DNA of 64,000 nucleotides, from the NCBI GenBank assembly GCA_003216375.1, contig QCIZ01000002.1:62001-126000 (forward strand), in the 5' to 3' direction. Below are positions 7,943-16,807 of this stretch, piece by piece. The stretch is from Prochlorococcus sp. AG-402-O21 (GTDB lineage Bacteria > Cyanobacteriota > Cyanobacteriia > PCC-6307 > Cyanobiaceae). A program made the translations under genes and the position numbers. The notes under the pieces were generated by a model. That model searched no databases. It saw nothing but the letters and a program-made list of their open reading frames with translations, and was not told the DNA's origin. How positions within the stretch are numbered: position 1 is the stretch's first letter; every line of letters begins with the position of its first letter.

Positions 7943-8239
7943 CAATATCGGATCAATAAATCTGATTAACTAACAAAAAGTTAGATATTTTAATTAATAT
8001 AGCGTATGAAACATATTTCCGTGAGTGAAAACCGAACAACTGAATTTTTGAAGCTTTGAAGCTTTGATTTATTCCTCAATTTTATATTCTTTAAGATTAC
8101 TTATAAACCTAGTAGACATATAAACAAAATAAATTAACTATGAGAAAAAATATTATAAAGAGAATTTTGCACCTTCTAATGGAATATATATGCCTAGTGT
8201 ACTAATTAAAATAAAAATATTTATCTTATATCTTTAATT
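7943..8239. other. about 300 bases without a gene
   Basis: AT-rich. The only structures seen are a small CTAAC-aaaaa-GTTAG hairpin near 7970 and a short tandem duplication GAAGCTTT near 8052-8068. Neither supports a named element. Confidence 0.35.
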
Positions 8240-8374
8240 CTAATTAGTCGATCTAGTCCAACTTTTTCTAATCTTTGATTTTTTATCACCTTTAAATATA
8301 AAAACCATTAGCAGCGGACCAATTCCCATTAGTGGAACTAGAAGGTTCATGGCATAGTTATGGGTTTCTTCCAT
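8240..8374 (-). CDS. small membrane protein, 44 aa
   Basis: ATG at 8374 to TAG at 8240. A polar start (EETHNYA) leads into a hydrophobic helix (MNLLVPLMGIGPLLMVFIF, residues 9-27) and a strongly basic tail (KGDKKSKIRKSWTRS). The positive tail next to the helix fits an N-out, C-in single-pass protein. No named family. Confidence 0.45.
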   Translation of the reverse strand: MEETHNYAMNLLVPLMGIGPLLMVFIFKGDKKSKIRKSWTRSTN

Positions 8375-8533
8375 TTCAATCAAATAATATTACAAATTCT
8401 AATTAATTTTTATGATGTGTTAATGCGTAAAAATTCTCATTGATCGGCAATGAACAGTCTAATTTCAAGACAATAAATTTAGACTTTTCAAAAGCTCTGC
8501 TATTCCTGCATTTTCAAGTTTTTTAGATAAAAT

Positions 8534-8773
8534 ATGAGAATTAATTTTTATCTAATAAAAATGAACAATGGTTCTTTTAAAATTAACTATTTATCTCCTA
8601 CAGGATTAATTGGTTTCTGGATACTATTCATAGGATTAATATTTACAGGTATTATGTTCTATTACGTCTTTTTCAGACTTAATGTAGATAAAGATTCATA
8701 CAAGGATAGGAAAAGAAAAGAATTAGAAAAAGAGAGTCAAAAAGAAAAGATTGCTAGGCTTTATCCAAAATGA
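8534..8773 (+). CDS. small membrane protein, 79 aa
   Basis: One long hydrophobic helix (TGLIGFWILFIGLIFTGIMF, about residues 28-47), then a highly charged Lys/Glu-rich tail (KDSYKDRKRKELEKESQKEK) that is probably a cytoplasmic helix. The ATG at 8561 would give a 70-residue protein starting NNGSFKINY and is an equally good or better start. Function unknown. It is the only plus-strand gene in this stretch. Confidence 0.5.
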   Translation: MRINFYLIKMNNGSFKINYLSPTGLIGFWILFIGLIFTGIMFYYVFFRLNVDKDSYKDRKRKELEKESQKEKIARLYPK

Positions 8774-9094
8774 AATACTATAAATTTAAATAATGTAGAT
8801 CAGAATATTTCAATTCCATTTTATCAAAATAGGACGAACATTGTTTATGAGATGTAATTTCATAATTAATTATTGATCGTTCGATCCCTAATTAATTGGT
8901 TATTAAATCTAGATTTCATAAAAGGTCGAAAAGAGCTCTAACGAAGAGAAATCAGATTTTCAAGCAAAATAATCAAACTTCTATTACATCTCGTTTTTCT
9001 TCAGAGGATTTTTTTTTTTTTTGCTAAAAAAAAGAGATAATAAGAGTAGAAAAGAAAGGCTTCTAATTAATTGGAGCCTATTTTAATTAAACCT
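8774..9094. other. structured intergenic region with T tract
   Basis: No ORF is supported. The region contains the nested inverted repeats described at 8849-8992 and, at 9009-9022, fourteen consecutive T residues followed by GC-T and eight A residues. The T run follows the inverted repeat on the plus strand and could end a short plus-strand RNA. The promoter of the downstream repeat protein must also lie here. Confidence 0.4.
8849..8992 (+). ncRNA. candidate structured small RNA
   Basis: GAGATGTAAT (8849-8858) is the exact reverse complement of ATTACATCTC (8983-8992), closing a 144-base element. Inside, AATTAATTA (8864-8872) pairs with TAATTAATT (8889-8897) and encloses GATC-GTTC-GATC. T-rich tracts follow on the plus strand. 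I see no family match. It is a structural candidate only, and the strand is inferred from the T tracts. Confidence 0.35.
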
Positions 9095-9445
9095 ATGGCT
9101 TCGAATCAAGCGAAAACTGGTATTAGTTTTAATGAAAAGTCCCCGTTTTCAACATCCGAGAGGCAGGTTCCCGCAGCTTTAACAATGATGGTCGATTCAA
9201 TGACGAGCATGGTTGAAAGAGCAAAAATCGATCTTGAGAATGTTGATCAGCGAGCTAGAGCGGACCTTGAGAACATCGATCAAAGGGCCAGACAGGATGT
9301 TGCCCTTCTCGATCAAAGAGCAAGAGAAGATATTCAAAAAGTTGATCAAAAAGCCAGAAAAGACATAGCCATTCTTGATAAAAGAGCACGAGAAGATCAT
9401 GAACTACTGAGGAAGGTACGGCAAGCCAAAGGATTGGCCTCTTAA
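9095..9445 (+). CDS. hendecad-repeat coiled-coil protein
   Basis: I choose the ATG at 9095 (116 residues); a TTG at 9071 would add eight. After a polar N-terminus, residues about 50-105 consist of five imperfect 11-residue units built on xxLDQRARxDI (VDQRARADLEN, IDQRARQDVAL, LDQRAREDIQK, VDQKARKDIAI, LDKRAREDHEL). Eleven-residue periodicity gives a slightly right-handed coiled coil, as in proteins that lie on membranes or form rods. No signal peptide. No family identified. The repeat units differ at DNA level, so this is an old duplication. A minus-strand ORF in the repeat is a shadow. Confidence 0.75.
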   Translation: MASNQAKTGISFNEKSPFSTSERQVPAALTMMVDSMTSMVERAKIDLENVDQRARADLENIDQRARQDVALLDQRAREDIQKVDQKARKDIAILDKRAREDHELLRKVRQAKGLAS

Positions 9446-9559
9446 TATCAGTTATTTATATTGTCCAAAATGAAGGTTATCTCACAAAAACTATTAACTA
9501 CTTAGTTATTTAAATTTTTACTAAATAATTTACGATATCTACCAGTTGAATTAATAGTT

Positions 9560-9736
9560 AGTACCGCTTTGCCGTAAGGCCCAAGAAGCATCGACCTGGA
9601 AGAACCAGAGGGGGAATCAAAGTGGAGCTTCGTTTCCAGAACAAGCTGGTATACGTCACTTTCACGACAGCTTCCCCATATCGAAAGAGAGTCAGATCAG
9701 AGCACTTTAGAAGGCCTTTACCAACAAAGCAGTACT
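9560..9736 (-). ncRNA. ssrS: 6S RNA
   Basis: The segment folds into one long rod, as 6S RNA does. The ends pair (AGTAC with GTACT, GCTTTG with CAAAGC, GTAAGGCC with GGCC-T-TTAC) and the centre forms a second long stem (GGGGGAA/TTCCCC, AAAGTG/CACTTT, AGCTT/AAGCT), separated by a large bulge. It lies 23 bases after the purK stop, and cyanobacterial 6S RNA is known to be a purK neighbour. I assign the minus strand because on that strand the 3' side of the bulge carries a small CTGG/CCAG hairpin, as in E. coli 6S. Role: mimics an open promoter and binds sigma70-type RNA polymerase. The strand is less certain than the identity. Confidence 0.75.
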
Positions 9737-9759
9737 TCTGCAATCTAAACCAACCAGCA

Positions 9760-10905
9760 TCAAGAGGTAGGCCAAATTGACCTAATGGTTTTTAAAACAT
9801 CTAATGCTTCTTTTTTTCTAGACAAAGCATCATTATTATTCAAGAGATAAGTCACGTGCCCAAGCTTTCTACCTTTTTTTTCTTCCTCTTTTTCATACCA
9901 ATGAACATTCACGCCAGGAATACTCCTTAAATCATCCAACCTCTGAGTAAGTGATATCGGATAGTTGCTTTGCAAACCAAGCAAGTTCGCCATCAAAGCA
10001 CCATTTACAAGCATTTCAGGGATAGGGGCATCAATACCAGAAGCGATACAAATTTGTTGATCAAACTGGCTGCTACTACAAGCATCTATAGAGAAATGAC
10101 CTGAGTTATGAGTTCTTGGAGCTATTTCATTTACAAGTAATCCTTCAGATCCATAGAAAAATTCAATAGCTAGAACTCCAACATAGTCCAACTCAGCCAG
10201 CAAAGAAGATACGATGTTTTTCACCATAAGCTCAACGTCATGTTTGATGTCAGCTGGAGCAAGAACCCAGTCACATACTTGCTTAGATTGAAAAGTCTCT
10301 ACGATTGGCAAACATCGAACAATTCCTTTTGAATCCCTACTAGAAACAATTGATAATTCTTTATCGAAAGAAACCCATTTCTCTAACATCCATTGTTCCT
10401 TCGTTTGAACCTGAATAAATTCTTGAAGTTGCTTTAAATTTTTAATAATTTTAGTTCCTTTGCCGTCATATCCACCTTTGGCAGCTTTTGCCATCAATGG
10501 GAATTCCCAATCGGCAGGAATCTCAATTTTCGATGATTTTTCTAAGGGTATAGGCAACCAATCAGGGCATGGAATATCAAGACTGTTCAACAATTCTCTT
10601 TGAGTTATTTTGTTAATTAAAGGTTTTATAGATTGTAGCCTGGGGATAAAAGAAACTCCATTGTTTTGAAGAGAAAGTAAGCTTGGTATATCAACCCACT
10701 CATTCTCAAAAGTAATCATGCGGGACTTTTCCGCAAGAAGTTTTGTACCCTCAGCATTAGTGGGGTTATGCAGAACTACTTGATTTGTTTTTTTGGCGGC
10801 GGGATCAGTTTTAGCTCCCGTCTGAACAATGACATCAATATCTCTTTTCTTTCCAGCCTCAACAAGAAGCATTGCCAGCTGTCCTCCACCGACGACCCCA
10901 ATCAT
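9760..10905 (-). CDS. purK: N5-carboxyaminoimidazole ribonucleotide synthase
   Basis: ATP-dependent carboxylation of aminoimidazole ribonucleotide in de novo purine synthesis. 381 residues. The N-terminal Rossmann-like VGGGQLAML (residues 4-12), the ATP-grasp glycine loop KAAKGGYDGKGTK near 140-152, and the late metal/phosphate segment NEIAPRTHNSGH are all present, and no key block is missing. The start ATG-ATT-GGA is followed immediately by the GVVGGGQL strand, as is normal in PurK. It is divergent from aroB across 286 bases. The 6S RNA follows the stop codon on the same strand and may share its transcript. Confidence 0.95.
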   Translation of the reverse strand: MIGVVGGGQLAMLLVEAGKKRDIDVIVQTGAKTDPAAKKTNQVVLHNPTNAEGTKLLAEKSRMITFENEWVDIPSLLSLQNNGVSFIPRLQSIKPLINKITQRELLNSLDIPCPDWLPIPLEKSSKIEIPADWEFPLMAKAAKGGYDGKGTKIIKNLKQLQEFIQVQTKEQWMLEKWVSFDKELSIVSSRDSKGIVRCLPIVETFQSKQVCDWVLAPADIKHDVELMVKNIVSSLLAELDYVGVLAIEFFYGSEGLLVNEIAPRTHNSGHFSIDACSSSQFDQQICIASGIDAPIPEMLVNGALMANLLGLQSNYPISLTQRLDDLRSIPGVNVHWYEKEEEKKGRKLGHVTYLLNNNDALSRKKEALDVLKTIRSIWPTS

Positions 10906-11191
10906 TAGTTCAAGACCTCATTTTTAGAGATTTGTGCACTTGCAGGCAAACAACATAAATTTTGTACAAACAAACAGAAATAATGAATGAGTTGTGATTT
11001 TAATAAAAACATCCTTGATTCACAACCCAAAGAATATTCCACAATGTAATTATTATGATCCTGGCATAAATACTTAACAATGACGAACATATATCATTGG
11101 TTTTCAAAATGAGTTAGTCAACCATATAATTGCTTCCATATTTTGGTGGTTTAACATAGTAAATCATCAAAAAATCTTACATCCTCAAACT

Positions 11192-12298
11192 GTGAATAAA
11201 GACAACCTCCATATCAAAGTCTCTTTAACTAGCAACCCATACGAAATAGTCATAGGAAAAAGTAGTCTTGATTGTTTAGGAGATGAGCTATGTAAAATTG
11301 GTTTTAAAGATGGACTAAAAGTTTTAGTCGTTTCTAATAAGGAAGTCTCAGATCACTATAGTGATTGCATAATTAACAGTCTGATCAAAAGTAAGTTCAA
11401 TCCAAAACTTCTAATATTGAAAGCAGGAGAAGAGCAAAAAAATCAATCTTCTATAGATTTAATCCACGACGCAGCTTATGAAGCCAGGTTAGAGAGAGGG
11501 TCATTAATGATTGCCCTTGGAGGTGGTGTGATTGGAGACATGACTGGATTTGCCGCTGCCACTTGGTTGCGTGGAATCCATGTAGTCCAAATACCTACAA
11601 CTTTACTTGCCATGGTTGATGCCTCTATTGGTGGCAAAACAGGCATAAATCATTCAAAAGGTAAAAATCTTATAGGTGCTTTTCATCAACCTAAATTGGT
11701 GTTAATAGATCCACAAACGTTATTTACACTTCCAGCAAGAGAGTTCAGCGCAGGTATGGCTGAAATAATAAAATATGGCGTTATTTCAGACCTAGAACTA
11801 TTCGAACTTTTAGAAAAGCAAGAAAATATCTCCGATTTTTCACGAATAAATGAGAAGCTTCTAATAGAAGTAATTAAGCGTTCTGCAAAATCAAAGGCAG
11901 AAATTGTTATAAAAGATGAGAAGGAGAGTGGAATTAGAGCATTCTTAAATTATGGTCATACATTTGGCCACGTAATCGAAAATCTTTGTGGCTATGGTAA
12001 ATGGCTTCATGGTGAGGCAGTAGCAATGGGTATGGTCGCAGTCGGTCAGTTGGCCGTTCAAAGAGGACTATGGGAAGAAAGTGACGCAAAAAGACAGAAG
12101 CAACTAATAGATAAAGCAGGTTTACCAACAAAGTGGCCTAAGCTTGAACAAGAAAATGTTCTAAGATCACTTCAAGGCGACAAGAAAGTAAAAAACGGCA
12201 AAGTCAGTTTCGTTATGCCCTTAACAATTGGTGATGTGAGATTATTTAATGATATCTCTAATAAAGAAATATATGAATGCTTGCAAAAACTTAGCTAA
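11192..12298 (+). CDS. aroB: 3-dehydroquinate synthase
   Basis: Second step of the shikimate pathway, converting DAHP to 3-dehydroquinate with NAD and a divalent metal. 368 residues, normal length. The NAD loop [22 protein letters not shown] spans about residues 107-128. Probable metal ligands are E191 (AEIIKYG), H256 (NYGHTFGH) and H273 (LHGEAVAMG). The start is GTG at 11192; no ATG is close. The 3' end overlaps the convergent methyltransferase gene by 8 bases. Confidence 0.95.
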   Translation: MNKDNLHIKVSLTSNPYEIVIGKSSLDCLGDELCKIGFKDGLKVLVVSNKEVSDHYSDCIINSLIKSKFNPKLLILKAGEEQKNQSSIDLIHDAAYEARLERGSLMIALGGGVIGDMTGFAAATWLRGIHVVQIPTTLLAMVDASIGGKTGINHSKGKNLIGAFHQPKLVLIDPQTLFTLPAREFSAGMAEIIKYGVISDLELFELLEKQENISDFSRINEKLLIEVIKRSAKSKAEIVIKDEKESGIRAFLNYGHTFGHVIENLCGYGKWLHGEAVAMGMVAVGQLAVQRGLWEESDAKRQKQLIDKAGLPTKWPKLEQENVLRSLQGDKKVKNGKVSFVMPLTIGDVRLFNDISNKEIYECLQKLS

Positions 12299-13493
12299 TT
12301 GGCTCTTGAAGGAAACGATTGCTTAAAATTAGATCATAACTATTGTCCTTCTGGAAAGCTAACCACCTAAATTCCCCTAGCCCCATTGGATCAACAAGTC
12401 TCAATAGTGACTCTCTTCGATTTAAAGCGGCCGACAAATCTTGACTACTTGTATTTTGAAGAGAAAATAGGAATCTTGAAAGTCCTAATGCCAATAGAGC
12501 CTGACCCTGCCTAGTCTCACCCATAAACTTCCATCCGTTGATCAAGGCATAACTAATAGTTGATTCAATACATAAATGTGCTGTTAAATCACTCAATCCT
12601 GGATCTTTTAAAATATTTGTATTTGCTTTTTGATTCCTGTAAGAAATAAGAGTCCCGTCATATCTATTTGCATTGTAATACCGCTTGGATTCCATCGCAT
12701 AGTCGACAATCAATAATGAGCCATTGATTAAAACCTTAGACAACTTCCCAAACCAAGTTGGCAAGTCACAATGCCATTCTGTAACCCATCCATCACAAAT
12801 ATCCTTTGGTGGGAACTCAATGTTTAAAAGACTATTCGATTCTTGCAAAAACTCCATAATCGCCGAAGTGGGTTTGAGATCAACAAACTCCAAAAAATAT
12901 TCATCATTTATTTTTCTTAAAGCTACTCCTTGTCTAAAGATTTTATTTCCAGTAAAAATTAATCTCTCTACTGGAAAAGCATCTAAAGCTTCATTAGCAA
13001 TAACTACACCTGTTACTGGCCTTAAAATAAGATCTTCTAAATCACACCAGCGACAATAAATACCCTCAAAACTATTGACTACTTTTTCTTGTCGTTTTCT
13101 CATCCCTACATTTAATTCAACTAAAACAAACTCGATTTTACTGATTAAAGCAGGTTCAATTTCAGCAATAGCAATTGCTAAATCTCTAGATAAAGTTCCT
13201 TCTCCTGGTCCAATCTCAACAAGAGAAAGCAATTCAGATTCAATTCCTGACTTCTCTAAATCTAGAAGCCAATCAACGACTTGAATAGCTAATAAACGTG
13301 CAAAATCATTACCCAAAGATGGAGAAGTACAAAAGTCTCCATCCTTCCCAATATTCAATCTTCCAGTTGAATAAAATCCATTTTCAGGATCATTTAAAAC
13401 TAAATCCATATATTTGTAGAAACTAATAGAACCGCCACTATTTATGATTCGATCAATTAACCATTCGGGACATCTCGCGGTGGGGTCAATCAT
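12291..13493 (-). CDS. MidA-like SAM-dependent methyltransferase (COG1565)
   Basis: 400 residues, matching the COG1565/DUF185 family related to mitochondrial complex I assembly factor NDUFAF7 (MidA), a protein arginine methyltransferase. The N-terminal [33 protein letters not shown] is typical; SAM motif I appears as [14 protein letters not shown] near residue 90, and [16 protein letters not shown] follows near 165-180. Whether the cyanobacterial protein acts on NDH-1 is inference. It starts 32 bases from the divergent Psb32-like gene, so both promoters are crowded. Confidence 0.85.
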   Translation of the reverse strand: MIDPTARCPEWLIDRIINSGGSISFYKYMDLVLNDPENGFYSTGRLNIGKDGDFCTSPSLGNDFARLLAIQVVDWLLDLEKSGIESELLSLVEIGPGEGTLSRDLAIAIAEIEPALISKIEFVLVELNVGMRKRQEKVVNSFEGIYCRWCDLEDLILRPVTGVVIANEALDAFPVERLIFTGNKIFRQGVALRKINDEYFLEFVDLKPTSAIMEFLQESNSLLNIEFPPKDICDGWVTEWHCDLPTWFGKLSKVLINGSLLIVDYAMESKRYYNANRYDGTLISYRNQKANTNILKDPGLSDLTAHLCIESTISYALINGWKFMGETRQGQALLALGLSRFLFSLQNTSSQDLSAALNRRESLLRLVDPMGLGEFRWLAFQKDNSYDLILSNRFLQEPIS

Positions 13494-13525
13494 GATGGAG
13501 AATACCTTCAGAGAAAATCAAGCAC

Positions 13526-14329
13526 ATGCTGAAGAAATCATTTAAAAGAGCCATAATTTTTTGCCTGGGCCTAATAATAATGTTTTCAATGGGAGGGAGG
13601 ACATTTGCTTACGATAATCCTGAACTATTACCAAAAGAACAAACACCAATAATCGATCTTGCAAAAACTCTTAGTGAGAAACAAAGATTAGATTTAGAAA
13701 CCTCACTTAATTCTTATGAACAAGAAACTGGATGGAAAATAAGGGTATTGTCACAATATGAGAAAACCCCTGGGCTAGCTGTCAAAGACTATTGGGGTCT
13801 TGATGAAACAAGCTTACTAATAGTTGCTGACCCTAGAGGAGGAAATTTACTTAGTTTCAATGTTGGAGATGCATATTTTGCCCTAATGCCCAGAATCTTT
13901 TGGGTGGAGCTGCAAACTAGATTTGGAAACCAATTTTATGTAAGGGATAACGGAGAAGATGGTGCGATCTTAGCTTCAATTAAAGCTGTAGAAACCTGTT
14001 TAGACCGTGGCGGTTGCGAAGTAGTACCTGGCTTACCTCAAGAACAATGGCAATGGACATTATTAACCTCTTTATTGGGGGGGGTTATTGCAGGTTTTGC
14101 GGCTTCTCCAAGAGAAGGTGGTAAATCATTTTCAATAGGATGGCTATTGCTCCTCTCTCCTCTTTGGATAATTCTATTTGGAATTTTTGGCATTGCTCCT
14201 GTGGTAACAAGAACTAATGATATTTTGCCATTAATGAGAAATATTTTGGGATTTATAGGCTCTGCAATTGGTGCTTATTTGATTGCAGAAAGAAAATTTA
14301 AGGATCCTGATTTAAATAAGCAAAGTTAA
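13526..14329 (+). CDS. TPM-domain protein, Psb32/TLP18.3-like
   Basis: 267 residues. Residues 1-29 form a signal peptide (KRAIIFCLGLIIMFSMGGRT, then FAYDN). The lumenal or periplasmic TPM domain runs from about 36 to 165 with ELLPKEQTPIIDLAKTLSEK, WKIRVLSQYE and GDAYFALMP. Two membrane helices close the protein (near 175-195 and 200-225), with a short cytoplasmic tail. TPM proteins such as Psb32 and plant TLP18.3 help photosystem II repair, and I infer a similar thylakoid role. The name Psb32 is by family only. Confidence 0.8.
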   Translation: MLKKSFKRAIIFCLGLIIMFSMGGRTFAYDNPELLPKEQTPIIDLAKTLSEKQRLDLETSLNSYEQETGWKIRVLSQYEKTPGLAVKDYWGLDETSLLIVADPRGGNLLSFNVGDAYFALMPRIFWVELQTRFGNQFYVRDNGEDGAILASIKAVETCLDRGGCEVVPGLPQEQWQWTLLTSLLGGVIAGFAASPREGGKSFSIGWLLLLSPLWIILFGIFGIAPVVTRTNDILPLMRNILGFIGSAIGAYLIAERKFKDPDLNKQS

Positions 14330-14368
14330 AGTCAATTGTAGATGAAGAAAATAAAAATATAGTGAATA

Positions 14369-15259
14369 CTAGTTTTCTTGGTTTAATAAAATCTCTTTAT
14401 ATGCAATTGATGCATCATTCCTAAACCATCTGTGGGATACATGAACGAGCTTGTTATTAGAGAACTCAACCCAAGAAAAATGACACAAATTCTCACCTGC
14501 AGAATCAATACCTCTTCTTGGAACACACGCTGCATTTAAATATGAAGTCCCCCACAGATCTTGAGCAAAAGTTTTTCTAGTTCGATTCCCCCCAATTCTT
14601 AATTGATGATGAGTGTGGCCAAAAACGACTAATTCTGGAACTCTAAATTTACGAATTTGATCAATTGCGATACCAAGATCCTTATCCCCCCAATCCATTG
14701 AGGGCAATTTCCAATCTCTGCCACAAAGGCTAGAAGCCTCTGATCCAAGACCTACTGGTCCAGCATGAGCAAGTATTAATAAAGGAAAATCTAATGGTGC
14801 TGACTTGGCGGCAGAAACAATCCTGAATACAGATTCATCAAGGCTGACCTCCCCGAATACAGATTTAACTTCTGGTGTTAAGAAAAAGCCTCCCCCACCA
14901 CTGCAAGGTCTAGCTCCAACGACAGAAAGTTCATTTAATGCCCATTTCGATAAATTCCATGAACAATTCTTTTCACCTAACAAATCCAACTGGGCTTGTA
15001 AAACATTACCAGATCCGTCTCTACCTCTATCATGATTTCCCAGTACGACAGAAGTGGGTATAGAAATTTTATTTATTCCCCGAACAATTCTTAAATCACC
15101 ATCGGACAAGTCGCCAACAAATAAAACACCATCAGGATTCAGTTCCAAAAGCAGATCTAGATCATCCTGACTCCATGAGCCATGTAAATCCCCAGCGATA
15201 GCGATTCGGATATCTGTCAGATTTTTTTGGAAATTACCCTCTATACTGCCCCAACACAT
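14369..15259 (-). CDS. cyanobacterial/plastid-type metallophosphoesterase
   Basis: 296 residues with every calcineurin-like motif in order: GDLHG near 23-27, VGDLSDGD near 48, LGNHDRG near 73, AHAGP near 165 and GHTHH near 215. These provide the two-metal centre. The layout agrees with a cyanobacterial family (TIGR04168 as I recall it) also found in plastids. Substrate unknown; a protein or nucleotide phosphatase is possible. Its start codon shares one base with the nadA TTG on the opposite strand. Confidence 0.85.
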   Translation of the reverse strand: MCWGSIEGNFQKNLTDIRIAIAGDLHGSWSQDDLDLLLELNPDGVLFVGDLSDGDLRIVRGINKISIPTSVVLGNHDRGRDGSGNVLQAQLDLLGEKNCSWNLSKWALNELSVVGARPCSGGGGFFLTPEVKSVFGEVSLDESVFRIVSAAKSAPLDFPLLILAHAGPVGLGSEASSLCGRDWKLPSMDWGDKDLGIAIDQIRKFRVPELVVFGHTHHQLRIGGNRTRKTFAQDLWGTSYLNAACVPRRGIDSAGENLCHFSWVEFSNNKLVHVSHRWFRNDASIAYKEILLNQEN

Positions 15260-16245
15260 TGAATTGGAAACTAATTACTACTGTTTCCTATTACAAGACT
15301 GATATATCAGTCTCAAATAAAAGCAAAAATCTCATTGATGAGATCAATTTTTTGCGTAAAAAAAGAAACGCTATAATTCTTGCTCATTACTATCAAGAGC
15401 CTGCGATTCAGGATATTGCAGATTTTATTGGAGATTCACTTGAATTATCCAGAAAAGCTTCTGAGACAAATGCAGACGTCATTGTTTTTTGTGGCGTTCA
15501 TTTCATGGCTGAGACAGCAAAGATCTTGAGTCCAAATAAGACTGTTCTTCTTCCTGATTTTGATGCTGGATGCACACTCGCAGATGATTGCCAACCTGAT
15601 GACTTCCAAAAATTCTTAGACAAGCATCCTGATCATTTTGCCATTAGCTATGTAAATTGCAGTGCAGCGGTGAAGGCAAAAAGTGACCTAATTTGTACTA
15701 GTAGTAACGCAGTTGATCTGGTAAACAAATTACCCAAAGATTTACCTATTTTATTTTCACCAGACAGGAATCTTGGCAGATGGGTTGAACGTCAAAGTGG
15801 CAGAAAATTAACTTTGTGGCCAGGCAGATGTATTGTCCATGAAACTTTTAATGAAGAATCGCTTATAAAATTAAAAATCAAAAATCCAACTGCTGAAGTT
15901 CTTGCTCACCCTGAATGTCAAGAAAATCTATTAGATTTGGCAGATTTCATAGGTTCAACAAGCAAATTGCTGAATTATTCACAAAATAGTGATAATGATA
16001 AATTTATCGTTCTCACTGAGCCAGGAATAATCCATCAAATGAGATTAAATGACCCTTTAAAGACATATATTGAAGTACCTGGACTAGATGGGTGTAGTTG
16101 CAATGAATGTCCATACATGAGAATGAATACATTAGAAAAAGTATTTAATTGTCTAAAAGAAATGAATCCAGAGTTGCATATGGACGAACAAATTAGATCA
16201 ATGGCCTACAAGCCACTTAAAAGAATGCTTGATATGAGTAATTAA
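15259..16245 (+). CDS. nadA: quinolinate synthase
   Basis: Condenses iminoaspartate with dihydroxyacetone phosphate to quinolinate in NAD synthesis, using a 4Fe-4S cluster. 328 residues. Family signatures are [20 protein letters not shown] near 39-58, [16 protein letters not shown] near 75-90, [14 protein letters not shown] and the C-terminal [18 protein letters not shown]. Cysteines in these blocks supply the cluster ligands. The start is TTG at 15259: there is no ATG upstream of the first conserved helix, and a later TTG would cut it. Overlaps the divergent phosphoesterase start by one base. Confidence 0.93.
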   Translation: MNWKLITTVSYYKTDISVSNKSKNLIDEINFLRKKRNAIILAHYYQEPAIQDIADFIGDSLELSRKASETNADVIVFCGVHFMAETAKILSPNKTVLLPDFDAGCTLADDCQPDDFQKFLDKHPDHFAISYVNCSAAVKAKSDLICTSSNAVDLVNKLPKDLPILFSPDRNLGRWVERQSGRKLTLWPGRCIVHETFNEESLIKLKIKNPTAEVLAHPECQENLLDLADFIGSTSKLLNYSQNSDNDKFIVLTEPGIIHQMRLNDPLKTYIEVPGLDGCSCNECPYMRMNTLEKVFNCLKEMNPELHMDEQIRSMAYKPLKRMLDMSN

Positions 16246-16252
16246 TTAACTG

Positions 16253-16807
16253 ATGAATTTATCCCTTTTTATTGTTGTATTAGGGGGAAGAAGTTTAAAA
16301 AGTAATATAGAACTACACGATGTAAGATGGGTCTTAGGTGAAACGATAGAGGATACTTTCCCTGAGCTTAGGAAACAATGGATAGGGAAGAAAAGCGGCC
16401 TTCATATCGATAGTTATAAGTGTATTAGATATGTTGATGGATATGAAATAGTCATATCTAGATCCAATAAAGATAGTTTAAGTAGTACACGAAAAGATGA
16501 TTTTTTACTTTGGTTTGTTAATTTAGGCGGGTACAATCCCAAAAAGATGTACGAGGAGCACGAATTCAATCTAATTGTCGCAAAAAAAGCTATTCAGGCA
16601 AAGAATAAAGCCAAAAAGAATTGGGAATCAAATTTAAAAAATAAACATAATGATGACTACTCAGCGATCAATTATTTGGAACAAGTTGATGATTTGCATC
16701 CTATAAAGATAAAGAATTGGGAAATAAATTTAATCCCAGATCCAGAAGAGAGAAATGAAAAACTTATTCCTGATTGGTATGGATATAGGAGAATTGATAA
16801 GTTTTAA
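16253..16807 (+). CDS. DUF1543 domain protein
   Basis: 184 residues. The N-terminal 55 residues match DUF1543 as I know it (FIVVLGGR near 6-13, then IELHDVRWVLGETIEDTFPE and KKSGLHIDSY). The rest has a second similar half and a Trp/Pro-rich end (KLIPDWYGYRRIDKF). Function unknown; soluble. It begins 8 bases after nadA on the same strand and is probably co-transcribed. Its stop abuts the convergent protease gene with no gap. Confidence 0.8.
   Translation: MNLSLFIVVLGGRSLKSNIELHDVRWVLGETIEDTFPELRKQWIGKKSGLHIDSYKCIRYVDGYEIVISRSNKDSLSSTRKDDFLLWFVNLGGYNPKKMYEEHEFNLIVAKKAIQAKNKAKKNWESNLKNKHNDDYSAINYLEQVDDLHPIKIKNWEINLIPDPEERNEKLIPDWYGYRRIDKF

Noticed and set aside
9558-9743. Minus-strand ORF of 61 codons
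   Set aside because: It lies wholly on the 6S RNA; the sequence is shaped by RNA pairing, not by coding.
9562-9780. Plus-strand open frame with basic protein-like translation over the 6S region
   Set aside because: It has no start codon near its 5' end and the rod-like pairing of the DNA explains its higher GC. RNA is the better reading.
10905-11090. Minus-strand ORF of 61 codons upstream of purK
   Set aside because: Cys/Tyr-rich, irregular translation with no fold; the gap is a divergent promoter region.
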